A stretch of 64,000 nt of DNA from the NCBI GenBank assembly GCA_019056805.1, contig DXJG01000002.1, positions 223,103-287,102 of the forward strand, in the 5' to 3' direction. Shown here one piece after another: positions 45,966-54,802 of the stretch; positions within the stretch are counted from its first letter, which is position 1, and every line of letters begins with the position of its first letter. Made by a program: the position numbers and the translations under genes. The notes beneath the pieces are model-generated. The model was not told the DNA's origin, ran no database searches, and saw only the letters and a list, made by a program, of their open reading frames with translations. The stretch is from Candidatus Baldrarchaeota archaeon. Lineage in GTDB: Archaea > Asgardarchaeota > Baldrarchaeia > Baldrarchaeales > DXJG01.

Positions 45966-47795
45966 TTATTTGAGGACGTCTAGTATTATGTTGTTTTCAT
46001 CGATTACTACGCTTATGTAGTCGCCGATTTCTTTGGATAGTATTAGGTAGATGTCTTCATCGTCTAGTTGTTCAACTTTAGCTAAAACGTGGACTATGGT
46101 TGAGTTTCCAATATCTATGTCCAACCATATACGTGTGTTTCCATTCTCAACATATTCGTATTTTGCAACTATGGTTCCGTTCACAGTTCTTTGTGCGGTT
46201 CCCTTTTTAATCATGATGTAAGCTGCTTGTACAGCTTCTTTCATTCCACCGACATCGGCGCAGCGAACACGAATGCAAGTTCTATCGGTAGCTCTAACTA
46301 AGGCGAAGAAAGATGGTGTATAGTGACCTGTATCTTCATCGTAAATGAATATTGGTATATGGTAGTAGAGCTCGGTGTTTATTCTGTATAGTAGAGCTAG
46401 AGGTGTTGAATAATAGCGGCCTTCAGGTAAGGATGGTAGTTCTGCTTTTGCGACTCTTTTTGCTTCTGCTGGAGATATAAGAGCCATATGATCTAGACTG
46501 TATAGGTAAATACCGTCTTTTTTGGCTATTATTACGAATTCAAGTAGACTTGGATTACGTTTATTGCAGAACAGGTATACTGCAACCAGTTCTCCATTCC
46601 ATATCTGGTATCTGAGTCCTTCTGGTTCAGCTGGGCTACCTGATCTATCACTATATATTGGTATACCGTTCCAAAAGTTTAGATCGTTTTCAGCTGTCCA
46701 TCTGAAGTCTCCAAAGGCATCTCCCATTCTTTCAAGCCATTCTTCATCCCATCTCTGAACAACCCAGTCTGGAGCATCTTTTGGACTATATTGACCAAGT
46801 AAAGTTCCAGTAACTGGATCCCATATATGAACCATGGGATTTATCAAAGGTCCGAAGGGAATTTCATAATAACTGGTTGTTACATAAACAAGCTTTTCCG
46901 TCTCTGGGTTCCATGTCAAATAAGCGCGACTAAAAGTTCTTAGAGGGAACATGTTTTGAGCATGGACTCTAATATCTTTATTAAACCACAATCCTTCTCC
47001 ATATTCAGCCTCCATTGGTATTATTTGAGCTCTTTCACCAGTTGCATCCGTAACCGGTATAATTATAATTTCTCGAAGCTTGTTGCTGTCACCTAATAGA
47101 AAAGAGCCGAGTACTGGAGGTTCACTTATTGTAGCTATCCAGCATAATTCACCCCTATACATACCTAAATGAACACTAGTAACCCAGGAAGCGGCGCTTG
47201 TTTTCTTCATCTCGGCTATAGATCTAGCTACACTACTCGTGGTTACCCTAAGTTCTTCCACATCTACTTCTGGAAAAAGAGTGGCATTCCCAACTGACAT
47301 AACTTTAAAGTAATTCTTCATGGTAGTTGCTCTTGCAAAACCTATTGACCTGCCAAGTAGCCCAGGTAATCCGAAAAGTGCATTAAACAATATAATTAGT
47401 AAAAGGACGGTGAGCAAGAGTTTCTTTGAAAAAGAGAACGTCTTTTGGCCTACTTTTTTGGTATGGGTTTGATATCTAGATTTTAACATGTCTCTGAACC
47501 TAATGTTTGGATTCTTGGATGCAATGGCCGCCAGGTTTTTAGCCATTAGAAACGATATAGCGAATACAAACAGTCTTATAAAAACAAGCCAGATACAGTA
47601 TATATGTGCCGGAATAAGCAATGTGGCACAGCCATGAGCAAAACCTACAAGTATAAGAAACACAAGGGTGACAAGCAATAAGGATCTGGGAAATATAAAG
47701 TTAGGTTTTGCTTTTCTGATTTTGTTTTCAATGAACTTAAGATCAAGAATCCAGCTAGCCCAAGCAGCCGTAGTTATGTAAATCGATATAAACAT
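45966..47795 (-). CDS. 609-aa membrane protein with large soluble domain, unknown
   Basis: Not recognised with confidence. Three or four membrane segments occur in the first 150 residues (about 36-58, 62-84, 125-148), followed by about 450 residues likely extracytoplasmic, rich in Trp, Tyr and Pro (WNPETEKLVYVTTSYYEIPFGPLINP, WDPVTGTLLGQYSPKDAPDWV). ISPAEAKRVAKAELPSLPEGRYY resembles a PepSY-like helix, and the layout recalls UPF0182-type proteins, but I cannot confirm either. ATG follows GGGAGG. Composition is slightly richer in G+C than the neighbouring genes. It faces the 869-aa orphan with about 130 bases between stops. Confidence 0.7.
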   Translation of the reverse strand: MFISIYITTAAWASWILDLKFIENKIRKAKPNFIFPRSLLLVTLVFLILVGFAHGCATLLIPAHIYCIWLVFIRLFVFAISFLMAKNLAAIASKNPNIRFRDMLKSRYQTHTKKVGQKTFSFSKKLLLTVLLLIILFNALFGLPGLLGRSIGFARATTMKNYFKVMSVGNATLFPEVDVEELRVTTSSVARSIAEMKKTSAASWVTSVHLGMYRGELCWIATISEPPVLGSFLLGDSNKLREIIIIPVTDATGERAQIIPMEAEYGEGLWFNKDIRVHAQNMFPLRTFSRAYLTWNPETEKLVYVTTSYYEIPFGPLINPMVHIWDPVTGTLLGQYSPKDAPDWVVQRWDEEWLERMGDAFGDFRWTAENDLNFWNGIPIYSDRSGSPAEPEGLRYQIWNGELVAVYLFCNKRNPSLLEFVIIAKKDGIYLYSLDHMALISPAEAKRVAKAELPSLPEGRYYSTPLALLYRINTELYYHIPIFIYDEDTGHYTPSFFALVRATDRTCIRVRCADVGGMKEAVQAAYIMIKKGTAQRTVNGTIVAKYEYVENGNTRIWLDIDIGNSTIVHVLAKVEQLDDEDIYLILSKEIGDYISVVIDENNIILDVLK

Positions 47796-48148
47796 AATAT
47801 TTTCCTCCCTAAAGAATCCTTCTCCCCGCGAATTTATAAGTTTTTTTCCTTTTAATAATCTTAACTATTATGTAACATTATTTGCTGCCAAAGTTTTCTT
47901 AATAGGCCAGAAGGGAGCAAGTCAAATATCACGATGTTACCGACACTAATTTAAAAAGAACATAAATTCCTATTTTTGAGGGATGAGGATATGAGAGTCA
48001 GGTGAGTAGATAAACGATGAACTGAATATCAATCCGACCTCAAATTTCCATAAATTCATGGATAATATTTGTGGAAACAGAAATTTGTGTTAGAAGCTAA
48101 ATACCGAAAACTTCAGAATTATAAACATAATAAATACTTTGAAAATTA
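47796..48148. other. intergenic region right of the orphan membrane genes
   Basis: About 350 bases between the divergent upstream side of the 609-aa gene and the end of the next minus-strand gene. GATGA and CTGA words occur near 47980-48030 but do not form a proper C/D pair set. No repeat matching the tRNA-Tyr side of the island was found. Confidence 0.45.
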
Positions 48149-48490
48149 TTAACCTCCCGCTTTTGATACAGCTACTTTTCGAAATAAGCAGTCCTTGAAT
48201 TTTTCAATTAACTTAATGACAGTTTTTTGGTCATTAGAGCTTATTACTACTTCAACTTTCACTTTTGGTTGACCTTGAAAAATTTTTAAACCTTCTACGC
48301 CGATCACTCCTTCACTTAGCGATATTTTCATTGAAAAATCTTTTCTTGCAACGTTTAATATTACCTCTTTGTCTAAAGAATGAATATTAGTTACTGAAAT
48401 TTCTAATGAAAGAAGGCATTCTTTAATGAAGCGTAAAATCTCATGTAGCTTGAAAAGGTTATAAGTTTTGGAAAACGAAAGAGTTACCAT
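48149..48490 (-). CDS. hypothetical 113-aa protein
   Basis: Not recognised. An alpha-beta pattern (MVTLSFSKTYNLFKLHEILRFIKECL, then strands KVKVEVVISS and a helix KTVIKLIEKFKDCLF) suggests a small two-layer fold. It lacks any motif. ATG follows GGGGGT. It is divergent from herA with about 200 bases between them. Confidence 0.65.
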   Translation of the reverse strand: MVTLSFSKTYNLFKLHEILRFIKECLLSLEISVTNIHSLDKEVILNVARKDFSMKISLSEGVIGVEGLKIFQGQPKVKVEVVISSNDQKTVIKLIEKFKDCLFRKVAVSKAGG

Positions 48491-48686
48491 TAGTATACCC
48501 CCGAACCTCGGTGATCCTAACCTTTATGGGTAAACGTGAATGTTAAATCTATGTACTTTTTAGAATAAATTCCAAGTGAAATTTAGAGATTATCATAAAC
48601 TTTCGTTTATAGTTTATATGACATATTAGTGCATAATTTATAAGTTTGTTAGTTTTTGTTATTGTAGAATTGTTGGTGGGTTTATT

Positions 48687-50174
48687 TTGGGCGAATATCT
48701 AGAAAAAGTTGGCAGACTAGTTGGTAAGACTACCACTCATACAGTTACTGTAAAATTGTTCTCTGAGAGAGTTGGAAGAAATGATTATCTACAAATTGAA
48801 CATGAAGGACGTAATTTTCTTTTTATGATTAAAGAAATTTGGACTGAAAACTCTTCAACGATTGCTAGGTGTTCTGTTGTTGGTTCAATGCCTAAAACAC
48901 CATTCAAACCAGATAGCATAGTTTTCAAAGCCTCTCCAGACCTTATTAGAGATGTTTTAGGTTTAGATGTCCCCTATGAGAAGGGAGTATATCTCGGCAA
49001 ACTTAGAGGATTACCCTATAAGGTTTTTCTACCCATCAAGAGACTTGGACGAATTTTTATTACCGGCAAAACCGGCTCTGGCAAGTCCTATACCGTTGGT
49101 GTTCTAATCGAAGAGTTTCTAAAAAAGGGTGTTCCCGTTGTTATTATTGATCGTCATGGAGAATACTCCAGCCTAAAAATTCCAACTGAAAATGGATCCG
49201 AGGAATTTGATGTAGAGCCTAGAAGCTACGAAGATAGAATTATTGAATTTGCTGATTTAAATGTAAATCCTGGTGGTGATATTCCTGTCGAGGCTGTTTT
49301 GACCACAGATGCTAAGGATCTTGTTGTTTCTGGACAATGTACGATCATAAATCTTAGAGGCTTATCTACTGATATGCAACAACTTATAGGGGAAGAAATT
49401 CTTACAAAATTATATGAAGCATCTACCAGTGGCAGTATTCCACCTTTCTATTGCATTTTAGATGAGGCACATCTTTTTGCTGGCAAAGGGAAGTCCTCCA
49501 TACGGGAAGTTGTCAGGCTTTTCGCCCAAGAAGGTAGGAAATTTGGTGCCAACATAATTTTTCTAACACAAAAACCTCAACTTTTAGACACAACTATTCG
49601 AGCTCAAGCTGGCACATGGATTATCCATCAACTAACCGACTATACCGATATTTCTGTCACAGTTAGAAGCGCTGAGGGGCTAAATGAAGATTGGTCCGAA
49701 GATATTCAACGTTTAGAACCCGGTGAGGCCGTTATCGCAGGCGACGCTGTCCGAAGAGTTCCTCTAATCGTTAAGATTAGACCAAGAGAAACTAGACACG
49801 GAGCAATCGGTTTTAATCCCCTTGACTATGTTTCTCCCGAAACTCGGGAGGAATTGGAAAAAAGGAGGGAGAGACTAAGAGCACAATTTGCAATGCAAGT
49901 TCAAGAAGCCAAAGTTCGTTTAGAAGCCCTGAAAAGCGGCGTTGAAGTTCTCAGTGTTGCTGATGCAAAAAGAATTATCGTTAAGCTGGAGGAAGATTTA
50001 AAGAAGAAAATAGAAGAAGTTGAAGTTCTTAAATCCAGAGTCAAAGTATTGGAGAAAGAAAACATCGAACTTAAGAAAAAATATAGAAAGGCCGTAAAGA
50101 CGGCTGAAGAAGCAATTAAAGAAGCTAAGAAATATGAAAGAATAATTGAAAATCTGAAAAGAAAAATAATATAG
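48687..50174 (+). CDS. herA: HerA-family DNA translocase/helicase
   Basis: FtsK/HerA ATPase of 495 aa, which with NurA, Mre11 and Rad50 processes DNA ends for recombination. N-terminal HAS-barrel (about 1-100), Walker A GKTGSGKS (127-134), Walker B ILDEAHLF, sensor region IIFLTQKPQLLDTTIRAQAG and an Arg-rich part near TVRSAEGL. The last 110 residues are coiled coil. TTG start after GGTGGG. The usual partners nurA, mre11 and rad50 are not in this window. Confidence 0.9.
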   Translation: MGEYLEKVGRLVGKTTTHTVTVKLFSERVGRNDYLQIEHEGRNFLFMIKEIWTENSSTIARCSVVGSMPKTPFKPDSIVFKASPDLIRDVLGLDVPYEKGVYLGKLRGLPYKVFLPIKRLGRIFITGKTGSGKSYTVGVLIEEFLKKGVPVVIIDRHGEYSSLKIPTENGSEEFDVEPRSYEDRIIEFADLNVNPGGDIPVEAVLTTDAKDLVVSGQCTIINLRGLSTDMQQLIGEEILTKLYEASTSGSIPPFYCILDEAHLFAGKGKSSIREVVRLFAQEGRKFGANIIFLTQKPQLLDTTIRAQAGTWIIHQLTDYTDISVTVRSAEGLNEDWSEDIQRLEPGEAVIAGDAVRRVPLIVKIRPRETRHGAIGFNPLDYVSPETREELEKRRERLRAQFAMQVQEAKVRLEALKSGVEVLSVADAKRIIVKLEEDLKKKIEEVEVLKSRVKVLEKENIELKKKYRKAVKTAEEAIKEAKKYERIIENLKRKII

Positions 50175-50196
50175 CTATATTATTGCTATTCGTCTT

Positions 50197-50655
50197 TCAT
50201 TTTTCCTTTTCCACTATTAATGTTAATCCCTTTAAGCCTACTATCTTTACCCTTGTCCTGGGAGGAATTTCGACACCATTACGTGTTATAGCGGTCCATT
50301 CCTCTCCCTCAGCATACACTATTCCTCTTGGTCCCAATTTTGTTTTTGTTGTTCCCGTTTTTCCTACTAATGCTTGTAGATCATGAATTTTCTTTAATTT
50401 ACGAACCTTAGTTGCCTTATAAATTATAAATGCCATTAAAGGGATTAATGTCGCGTCTAAAACAAATGTTATCGCTACTAATATTTGATGTATCTCTCTT
50501 GGAAAGGTTGGAGGGAACAATAAAATAATGAAAGACGTAATGATCATTAGAGTAGCGCCAACCGCTCCAAGACCACCATGACCTACTTTTGCCTCTAAAA
50601 GTATGAATATTACGCCTAAAATAAATAAAATTAGAGCCGCTATTTCTATCTGCAT
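50197..50655 (-). CDS. NfeD-like membrane protein
   Basis: A 152-aa protein with three or four membrane segments in the first 85 residues (ALILFILGVIFILLEAKVGHGGLGAVGATLMIITSFIILL, then TFVLDATLIPLMAFIIYKA) and a C-terminal OB-fold (GKTGTTKTKLGPRGIVYAEGEEWTA). This is the NfeD type without the ClpP-like protease domain. ATG at 50655 follows AGGTG by six bases. It is directly downstream of the methyltransferase gene on the same strand and converges with herA. Confidence 0.85.
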   Translation of the reverse strand: MQIEIAALILFILGVIFILLEAKVGHGGLGAVGATLMIITSFIILLFPPTFPREIHQILVAITFVLDATLIPLMAFIIYKATKVRKLKKIHDLQALVGKTGTTKTKLGPRGIVYAEGEEWTAITRNGVEIPPRTRVKIVGLKGLTLIVEKEK

Positions 50656-50664
50656 CTTTTCCAC

Positions 50665-51657
50665 CTACTTTTGCGCGAGAACTACCAAATATGTACCAAG
50701 GCCATTAAACGGAGGAATCCACCTCACTCTATCTTCAATCTTTCCTAGGAGCGACTTTACCCCTTTTAATTCAGTTTGAGGATTATATCTAAACTCTGGT
50801 TTAAAAAATATTAAAATACTACCGATATGTACTTTTTCAAAGCCAGCTGTCTTCAATAATTGTTTAATTTCTTTAGGTGTGTAAAGGTGTGTCCACGCCC
50901 TGTACTTTCTTCTTCCAGCTTTATGTCTTAGATATGTTTGCTTACTTTTTAATGCTTTCTTTACCCACCTAGTTTTAAAAGTAACTATGCTGTAAAGCCA
51001 CCAAGTTAGCCTATATTGATTAAGCACAGAAATTACGGTTTTCCCCCCTTTCCTAAGAATTTCTCCAAGGCGATTAAATCCTTCCTTATAATTTGGTGCA
51101 TGATTAAATGCACCAAAAATTGAATAAGCCCTTTCAAAAACTTCCCTTTGAAAGGGTAGATAATCTGCTGATGCTTGAATAAACTCTATGTTATCTTGTA
51201 ATTCCAAATTGTATACTCTTCGCCTTAAGATTTCCAGCATTTTCCTTGATATATCAACTGCATACACTTTACAATTCATCGAAGCTAATAATATAGTTTG
51301 TCTTCCAGTTCCACAACCTATATCCACAACAACACCCTTTGGCTTAGTCGATAATATTACTCTATCCTCCACCCTCCTCATGTAATAAAGTTCCGGATTA
51401 TGATAATTTAAGTCGTGCACCGATGTATAATGATCATAATATTTCTCTACTCGGGTATATTCGTTTCCCATTAATGTTTTTTCAATATTTAACGGTTTTA
51501 AATTGGGAATCCCCTTAATTATAGGATAACTGTTTCTACATTTTTTACAGATAAGTGTTCCAATCCATATATGCTCCTTTTTCCACTTTCTTACATCTAA
51601 TTTTAATTCACTTCTACAAAGCGGACATACGATAATAGACAATGTCTGTTCCAGCAA
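50665..51657 (-). CDS. SAM-dependent methyltransferase with N-terminal zinc ribbon
   Basis: Class I methyltransferase: an N-terminal four-Cys ribbon (CPLC...CKKC, Trm112-like, residues about 10-45), then the SAM-binding core VVVDIGCGTGRQTILLA and acidic strand VYAVDISRKM, and the later FERAYSIFGAFNHAP. The C-terminus is basic and aromatic. TTG at 51657 after GGTGA gives 330 aa; an in-frame ATG at 51687 (340 aa) is possible. The substrate is unknown; the ribbon suggests RNA or small-molecule methylation. The NfeD-like gene follows on the same strand. Confidence 0.85.
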   Translation of the reverse strand: MLEQTLSIIVCPLCRSELKLDVRKWKKEHIWIGTLICKKCRNSYPIIKGIPNLKPLNIEKTLMGNEYTRVEKYYDHYTSVHDLNYHNPELYYMRRVEDRVILSTKPKGVVVDIGCGTGRQTILLASMNCKVYAVDISRKMLEILRRRVYNLELQDNIEFIQASADYLPFQREVFERAYSIFGAFNHAPNYKEGFNRLGEILRKGGKTVISVLNQYRLTWWLYSIVTFKTRWVKKALKSKQTYLRHKAGRRKYRAWTHLYTPKEIKQLLKTAGFEKVHIGSILIFFKPEFRYNPQTELKGVKSLLGKIEDRVRWIPPFNGLGTYLVVLAQK

Positions 51658-51798
51658 GATTTTCACCGCTAAAACAAGTGAGCTCATATATCTTAATTTA
51701 CTTAAGTTTATGTTTTACCAAGATTAAGATTTGTCAACATTTATTAAATTCGCTGGAATGTATAACTCTAGCCTCTATAATAGGGGAGTGGATGTTCA

Positions 51799-52533
51799 TT
51801 GAAGTTAGTATTTTTAGGAACCTCAGGCAGTTTTCCTTCTAAAAATAGAATGTGCCCAGCAATCCTAGTGGAAGACAACTTTTTAATTGATTGCGGAGAA
51901 GGAGCACTTCATAGACTTCTCAACTTAAACATAGATTTAAACACTATAGAAGAAATATTCATTTCTCATAGCCATGCAGACCATATTTCGAGTCTGCCAA
52001 TGCTTTTATGGACTATGTGGCTTCAAGGCAGAAAATCCAAGCTAACGATATATGGACCTCCAAATATTCAAGAGATTGTTGAATCGATGCTTAAACTTAT
52101 GGGAACAAGCCCTGAAAAATTTCACTTTACAATCCAATATAGAAAATTTAATACTGCTGAAAACTTAGGAGAATTTGAAATATTTCCAGTTGCACACAGT
52201 ATTCCTACATTTGCGATCAAAATGGATGATAAGTTTGTTTATACAAGTGACACCGCCCCATGTGAACCGCTTACAGAGTTTGCAAAAAACTGCAGATTGC
52301 TAATACATGAAACAACGTTCCCAGATGAAATGAAACAAGAAGCACATATACATAACCATTCTTCTCCCTCAGATGCTGCCATGATAGCCTCAAAAGCTAA
52401 TGTAGAAATATTATCACTATATCATATACCACCACCCTTCCAAAGTTTAGAAGAAAGATTCATTACACAAGCCAAAAAATTGTTTAAAGGACAAATCTTT
52501 GTAGCTAGAGATCTAGAAATTCTTAAAATTTAA
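51799..52533 (+). CDS. rnz: RNase Z-like metallo-beta-lactamase protein
   Basis: Metallo-beta-lactamase fold of 244 aa. The metal motif is SHSHADH, and further ligands are in VAHSIPTFA, YTSDTAP and LSLYHIPPPF. The N-terminus LVFLGTSGSFPSKNR is typical of tRNase Z, which trims tRNA 3' ends. The flexible arm of full RNase Z is short or absent here. TTG start after GAGTGG. The stop overlaps the NUDIX gene stop by four bases. Confidence 0.85.
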   Translation: MKLVFLGTSGSFPSKNRMCPAILVEDNFLIDCGEGALHRLLNLNIDLNTIEEIFISHSHADHISSLPMLLWTMWLQGRKSKLTIYGPPNIQEIVESMLKLMGTSPEKFHFTIQYRKFNTAENLGEFEIFPVAHSIPTFAIKMDDKFVYTSDTAPCEPLTEFAKNCRLLIHETTFPDEMKQEAHIHNHSSPSDAAMIASKANVEILSLYHIPPPFQSLEERFITQAKKLFKGQIFVARDLEILKI

Positions 52534-52928
52534 ATTAACTTAGCATCTTCCAACATTTTCTTATGATCAAATGCGAGTTTCAGATTTTTTACTTCCTTAA
52601 GTGAAAATATCGAGACATTTGCTGCGTCAGTTGCAGCTCTTAAAGTTCCACCCGTTTTGCGACATAAAAAACATATCGAAATAAAATGACCCCTGGGGTC
52701 GCGTTTAGGATTAGAATATACATTTACAAGTTTTTCTATCTCTATCTCTAATCCTGTTTCCTCACGTACTTCCCTTTTAACAGCTTCTTCAACAGTTTCT
52801 CCGTATTCAACAATACCTCCAGGTAGGGCCCACCAATCTTTATATGGAGGATTTTTACGCTTAACTAAAACTATTTTATTATCATTTACCTTTATTATTG
52901 CATCCACAGTTAATGTCGGTTTTTTCAT
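52530..52928 (-). CDS. NUDIX hydrolase (ADP-ribose pyrophosphatase type)
   Basis: A 132-aa pyrophosphohydrolase. The NUDIX box GGIVEYGETVEEAVKREVREETGLEIE fits the 23-residue consensus, with PGG upstream (WWALPGG). Sequence around GHFISICFLC fits ADP-ribose or nucleotide substrates. ATG at 52928 follows GAGGTG by six bases. Its stop overlaps the RNase Z-like gene. It lies 11 bases downstream of the TatD gene end, on the same strand, so probably one transcript. Confidence 0.92.
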   Translation of the reverse strand: MKKPTLTVDAIIKVNDNKIVLVKRKNPPYKDWWALPGGIVEYGETVEEAVKREVREETGLEIEIEKLVNVYSNPKRDPRGHFISICFLCRKTGGTLRAATDAANVSIFSLKEVKNLKLAFDHKKMLEDAKLI

Positions 52929-52939
52929 CAAAAACACCT

Positions 52940-53707
52940 CTAAAACTCAATACTGAACAACCTTTTCGCATTTTTCGTTGTTATTTCTGCAATTTTTTCT
53001 ACACTAATCTTTTTTATCTCTGCAACCTTCTCTGCTACTACCCTAACATGACTAGGACTAGCCAATATGCCTCTAAATTCGTAGGGGCTATCTGATTCTA
53101 AAACTATTTTATTTAGAGGTGTCTGTCTAACAATTCCTACAACTCTGTTTGAATATGTAACAGAAAGGTTTATGGAAATATAATAGCCACTACTCAAAAT
53201 ATCTTGGAGAACAATGAAAGAGCCGGTATACCAGTGAAACACCGCCTTTTCAACACCATATTTATTTAACATATTTATAACTTCTTTTTCAGCACCGACT
53301 GTATGAATATTAAGAGCTAAACTATACTCAGCACCCATTTTTACAAAAAGTTCAAAAACTTCTTTCTGTCTTTGCCACTTATCTACTCCCTTTATAAAAC
53401 GGTAGTCTAAACCTATTTCTCCTATACCAGCCAAAAAATCAACATTACTCTCAATTAGCTTTAATATTTTCTTTATTTCCTCCATACTAGTTTTCCAGCT
53501 TTCCCAAGGATGAACACCAACACAAGGAACCAAAAAATCATTCTCTCTAGAAGCGTTCAAAATTTTTCTACTGCTTTCAAAATCCATCCCTACTCCAACA
53601 ATGCGGACTATGCCGTTTTTCAACGCTTCCTGTACAACCTGTTGATCAATTTTTTCATCTATATAATCATCAAAGTGACAATGACAATCAATCAATTTTA
53701 TTGACAC
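52940..53707 (-). CDS. TatD-family metal-dependent hydrolase, second copy
   Basis: A 255-aa TatD homologue, divergent from that at 11564-12331. Ligand motifs: IDCHCHFDDY, GIGEIGLDYRF, ALNIHTVGA (with His where the first copy has VVHSRDA), VFHWYTGS (the first copy has LHCFTG) and LESDSPYEF. The His-Trp variant suggests a different substrate group. GTG start after CGGTGA. It is co-oriented with the NUDIX gene. Confidence 0.88.
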   Translation of the reverse strand: MSIKLIDCHCHFDDYIDEKIDQQVVQEALKNGIVRIVGVGMDFESSRKILNASRENDFLVPCVGVHPWESWKTSMEEIKKILKLIESNVDFLAGIGEIGLDYRFIKGVDKWQRQKEVFELFVKMGAEYSLALNIHTVGAEKEVINMLNKYGVEKAVFHWYTGSFIVLQDILSSGYYISINLSVTYSNRVVGIVRQTPLNKIVLESDSPYEFRGILASPSHVRVVAEKVAEIKKISVEKIAEITTKNAKRLFSIEF

Positions 53708-53749
53708 GAGTAAATCACCGTTAAAACCTACTCAGGAAATTAATATTAT

Positions 53750-54706
53750 TTATCTAAGCTTTTCTCCACAAGTTGGACATGCAAATCGAACCATTAACCA
53801 CGTATCTAAGTGTTCCTTGTGAAATACAGTTTTACAATGTGGACATTGCGATGTTTTTTCTCCTGCTTGAACCACTATGTCACATATTGGGCATATCGGG
53901 ATTTTATTATTACAATTCGGGCATAATTCTATATTTTTAGGTATTTCAGCTCTACAGTAGTAACATAATATAGTTTCAATTTCCTTTTCAGAAGGAGCAA
54001 TGACCCTAGTTAGTGGAAGCACCAAACCAAGAAATACTGCTAAACCAGTACCCAGTGAAGCAAGGGCCGATGGATAGTGAATTGTTCTAAGGTAAATATA
54101 TCCAAATCCGCCCATAACAGCAGTCAAAGATCCAAGAACTAACATGAGCTTCCTATTCCATGAAGCTGCTGTTTCCCCTAAAATAATAGTAAAGATTCCG
54201 ACTGGAAGAGTAGCGATTCCGTAATACAAGTCTAATGGAAATTTCCACCATAGATAGCAAATAATTCGATAAACTGCCCATGTTGTGAAAAGTGTAGCAG
54301 AGAAAAGAATTACAATTGAGAAGTATTCCTTCTGGAAAAGTCTTTCAAATAGGATCAAGAACCCAAGTATTGTCGGCAAAATTACAGATGGAATATGAGG
54401 AATATAAAGAGAAGACATTATACCCAAAGACATTAGAAGTATTGAGACCGGATAAGTTGCGAGAACAAGCAGTTTTTCATTGTTTACTATAGATACAATA
54501 AGAAAAATGTCACCAATAATGACCATGGTGTAACCATAAAATAAATCTGGTTGAGAATTCCATATATAGTGGCAATAAAGTCTCCAAATACCCCACAGAA
54601 TTATCAAGATGCTTAATACTATTTTGAAGTACTTAGGATTTTTAACAATGTTATAATATTCTTTAGAATTATTTTTCGCCAACTCCTCCACCAAATTAGC
54701 TATCAC
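53750..54706 (-). CDS. multi-spanning membrane protein with C-terminal zinc modules (RING-like)
   Basis: A 318-aa protein with about eight hydrophobic segments (residues 20-240) and a cytosolic-type tail bearing two metal modules. Module 1 is CYYC (248, 251) with CPNC (262, 265). Module 2 is CPIC (272, 275), CPHC (288, 291), His296, His299 and CPTC (310, 313), which looks like a RING or related treble-clef, with the FHxxH...W pattern of RING-H2 proteins. A ubiquitin-ligase-like role would be unusual in archaea; a simple zinc ribbon is the modest reading. The start (GTG 54706) is uncertain. Confidence 0.75.
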   Translation of the reverse strand: MIANLVEELAKNNSKEYYNIVKNPKYFKIVLSILIILWGIWRLYCHYIWNSQPDLFYGYTMVIIGDIFLIVSIVNNEKLLVLATYPVSILLMSLGIMSSLYIPHIPSVILPTILGFLILFERLFQKEYFSIVILFSATLFTTWAVYRIICYLWWKFPLDLYYGIATLPVGIFTIILGETAASWNRKLMLVLGSLTAVMGGFGYIYLRTIHYPSALASLGTGLAVFLGLVLPLTRVIAPSEKEIETILCYYCRAEIPKNIELCPNCNNKIPICPICDIVVQAGEKTSQCPHCKTVFHKEHLDTWLMVRFACPTCGEKLR

Positions 54707-54802
54707 TAATCAACTACTCAGGATATTAAATTTGAAGTTTAAAATATAAGAGTAATGTATATAGGGTGTTATCTAGATTACAACAAATTTTAGGGTGTTT
54801 GA

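Noticed and set aside
47980..48035. C/D-like words GATGA and CTGA right of the orphan membrane genes
   Set aside because: They do not form a consistent C-D'-C'-D order and there is no terminal stem.
42451..48148. Mobile element integrated at tRNA-Tyr
   Set aside because: No integrase, transposase or duplicated tRNA end was found, and the orphan genes lie on the 5' side of the tRNA rather than at its 3' end, where archaeal integrases usually insert.
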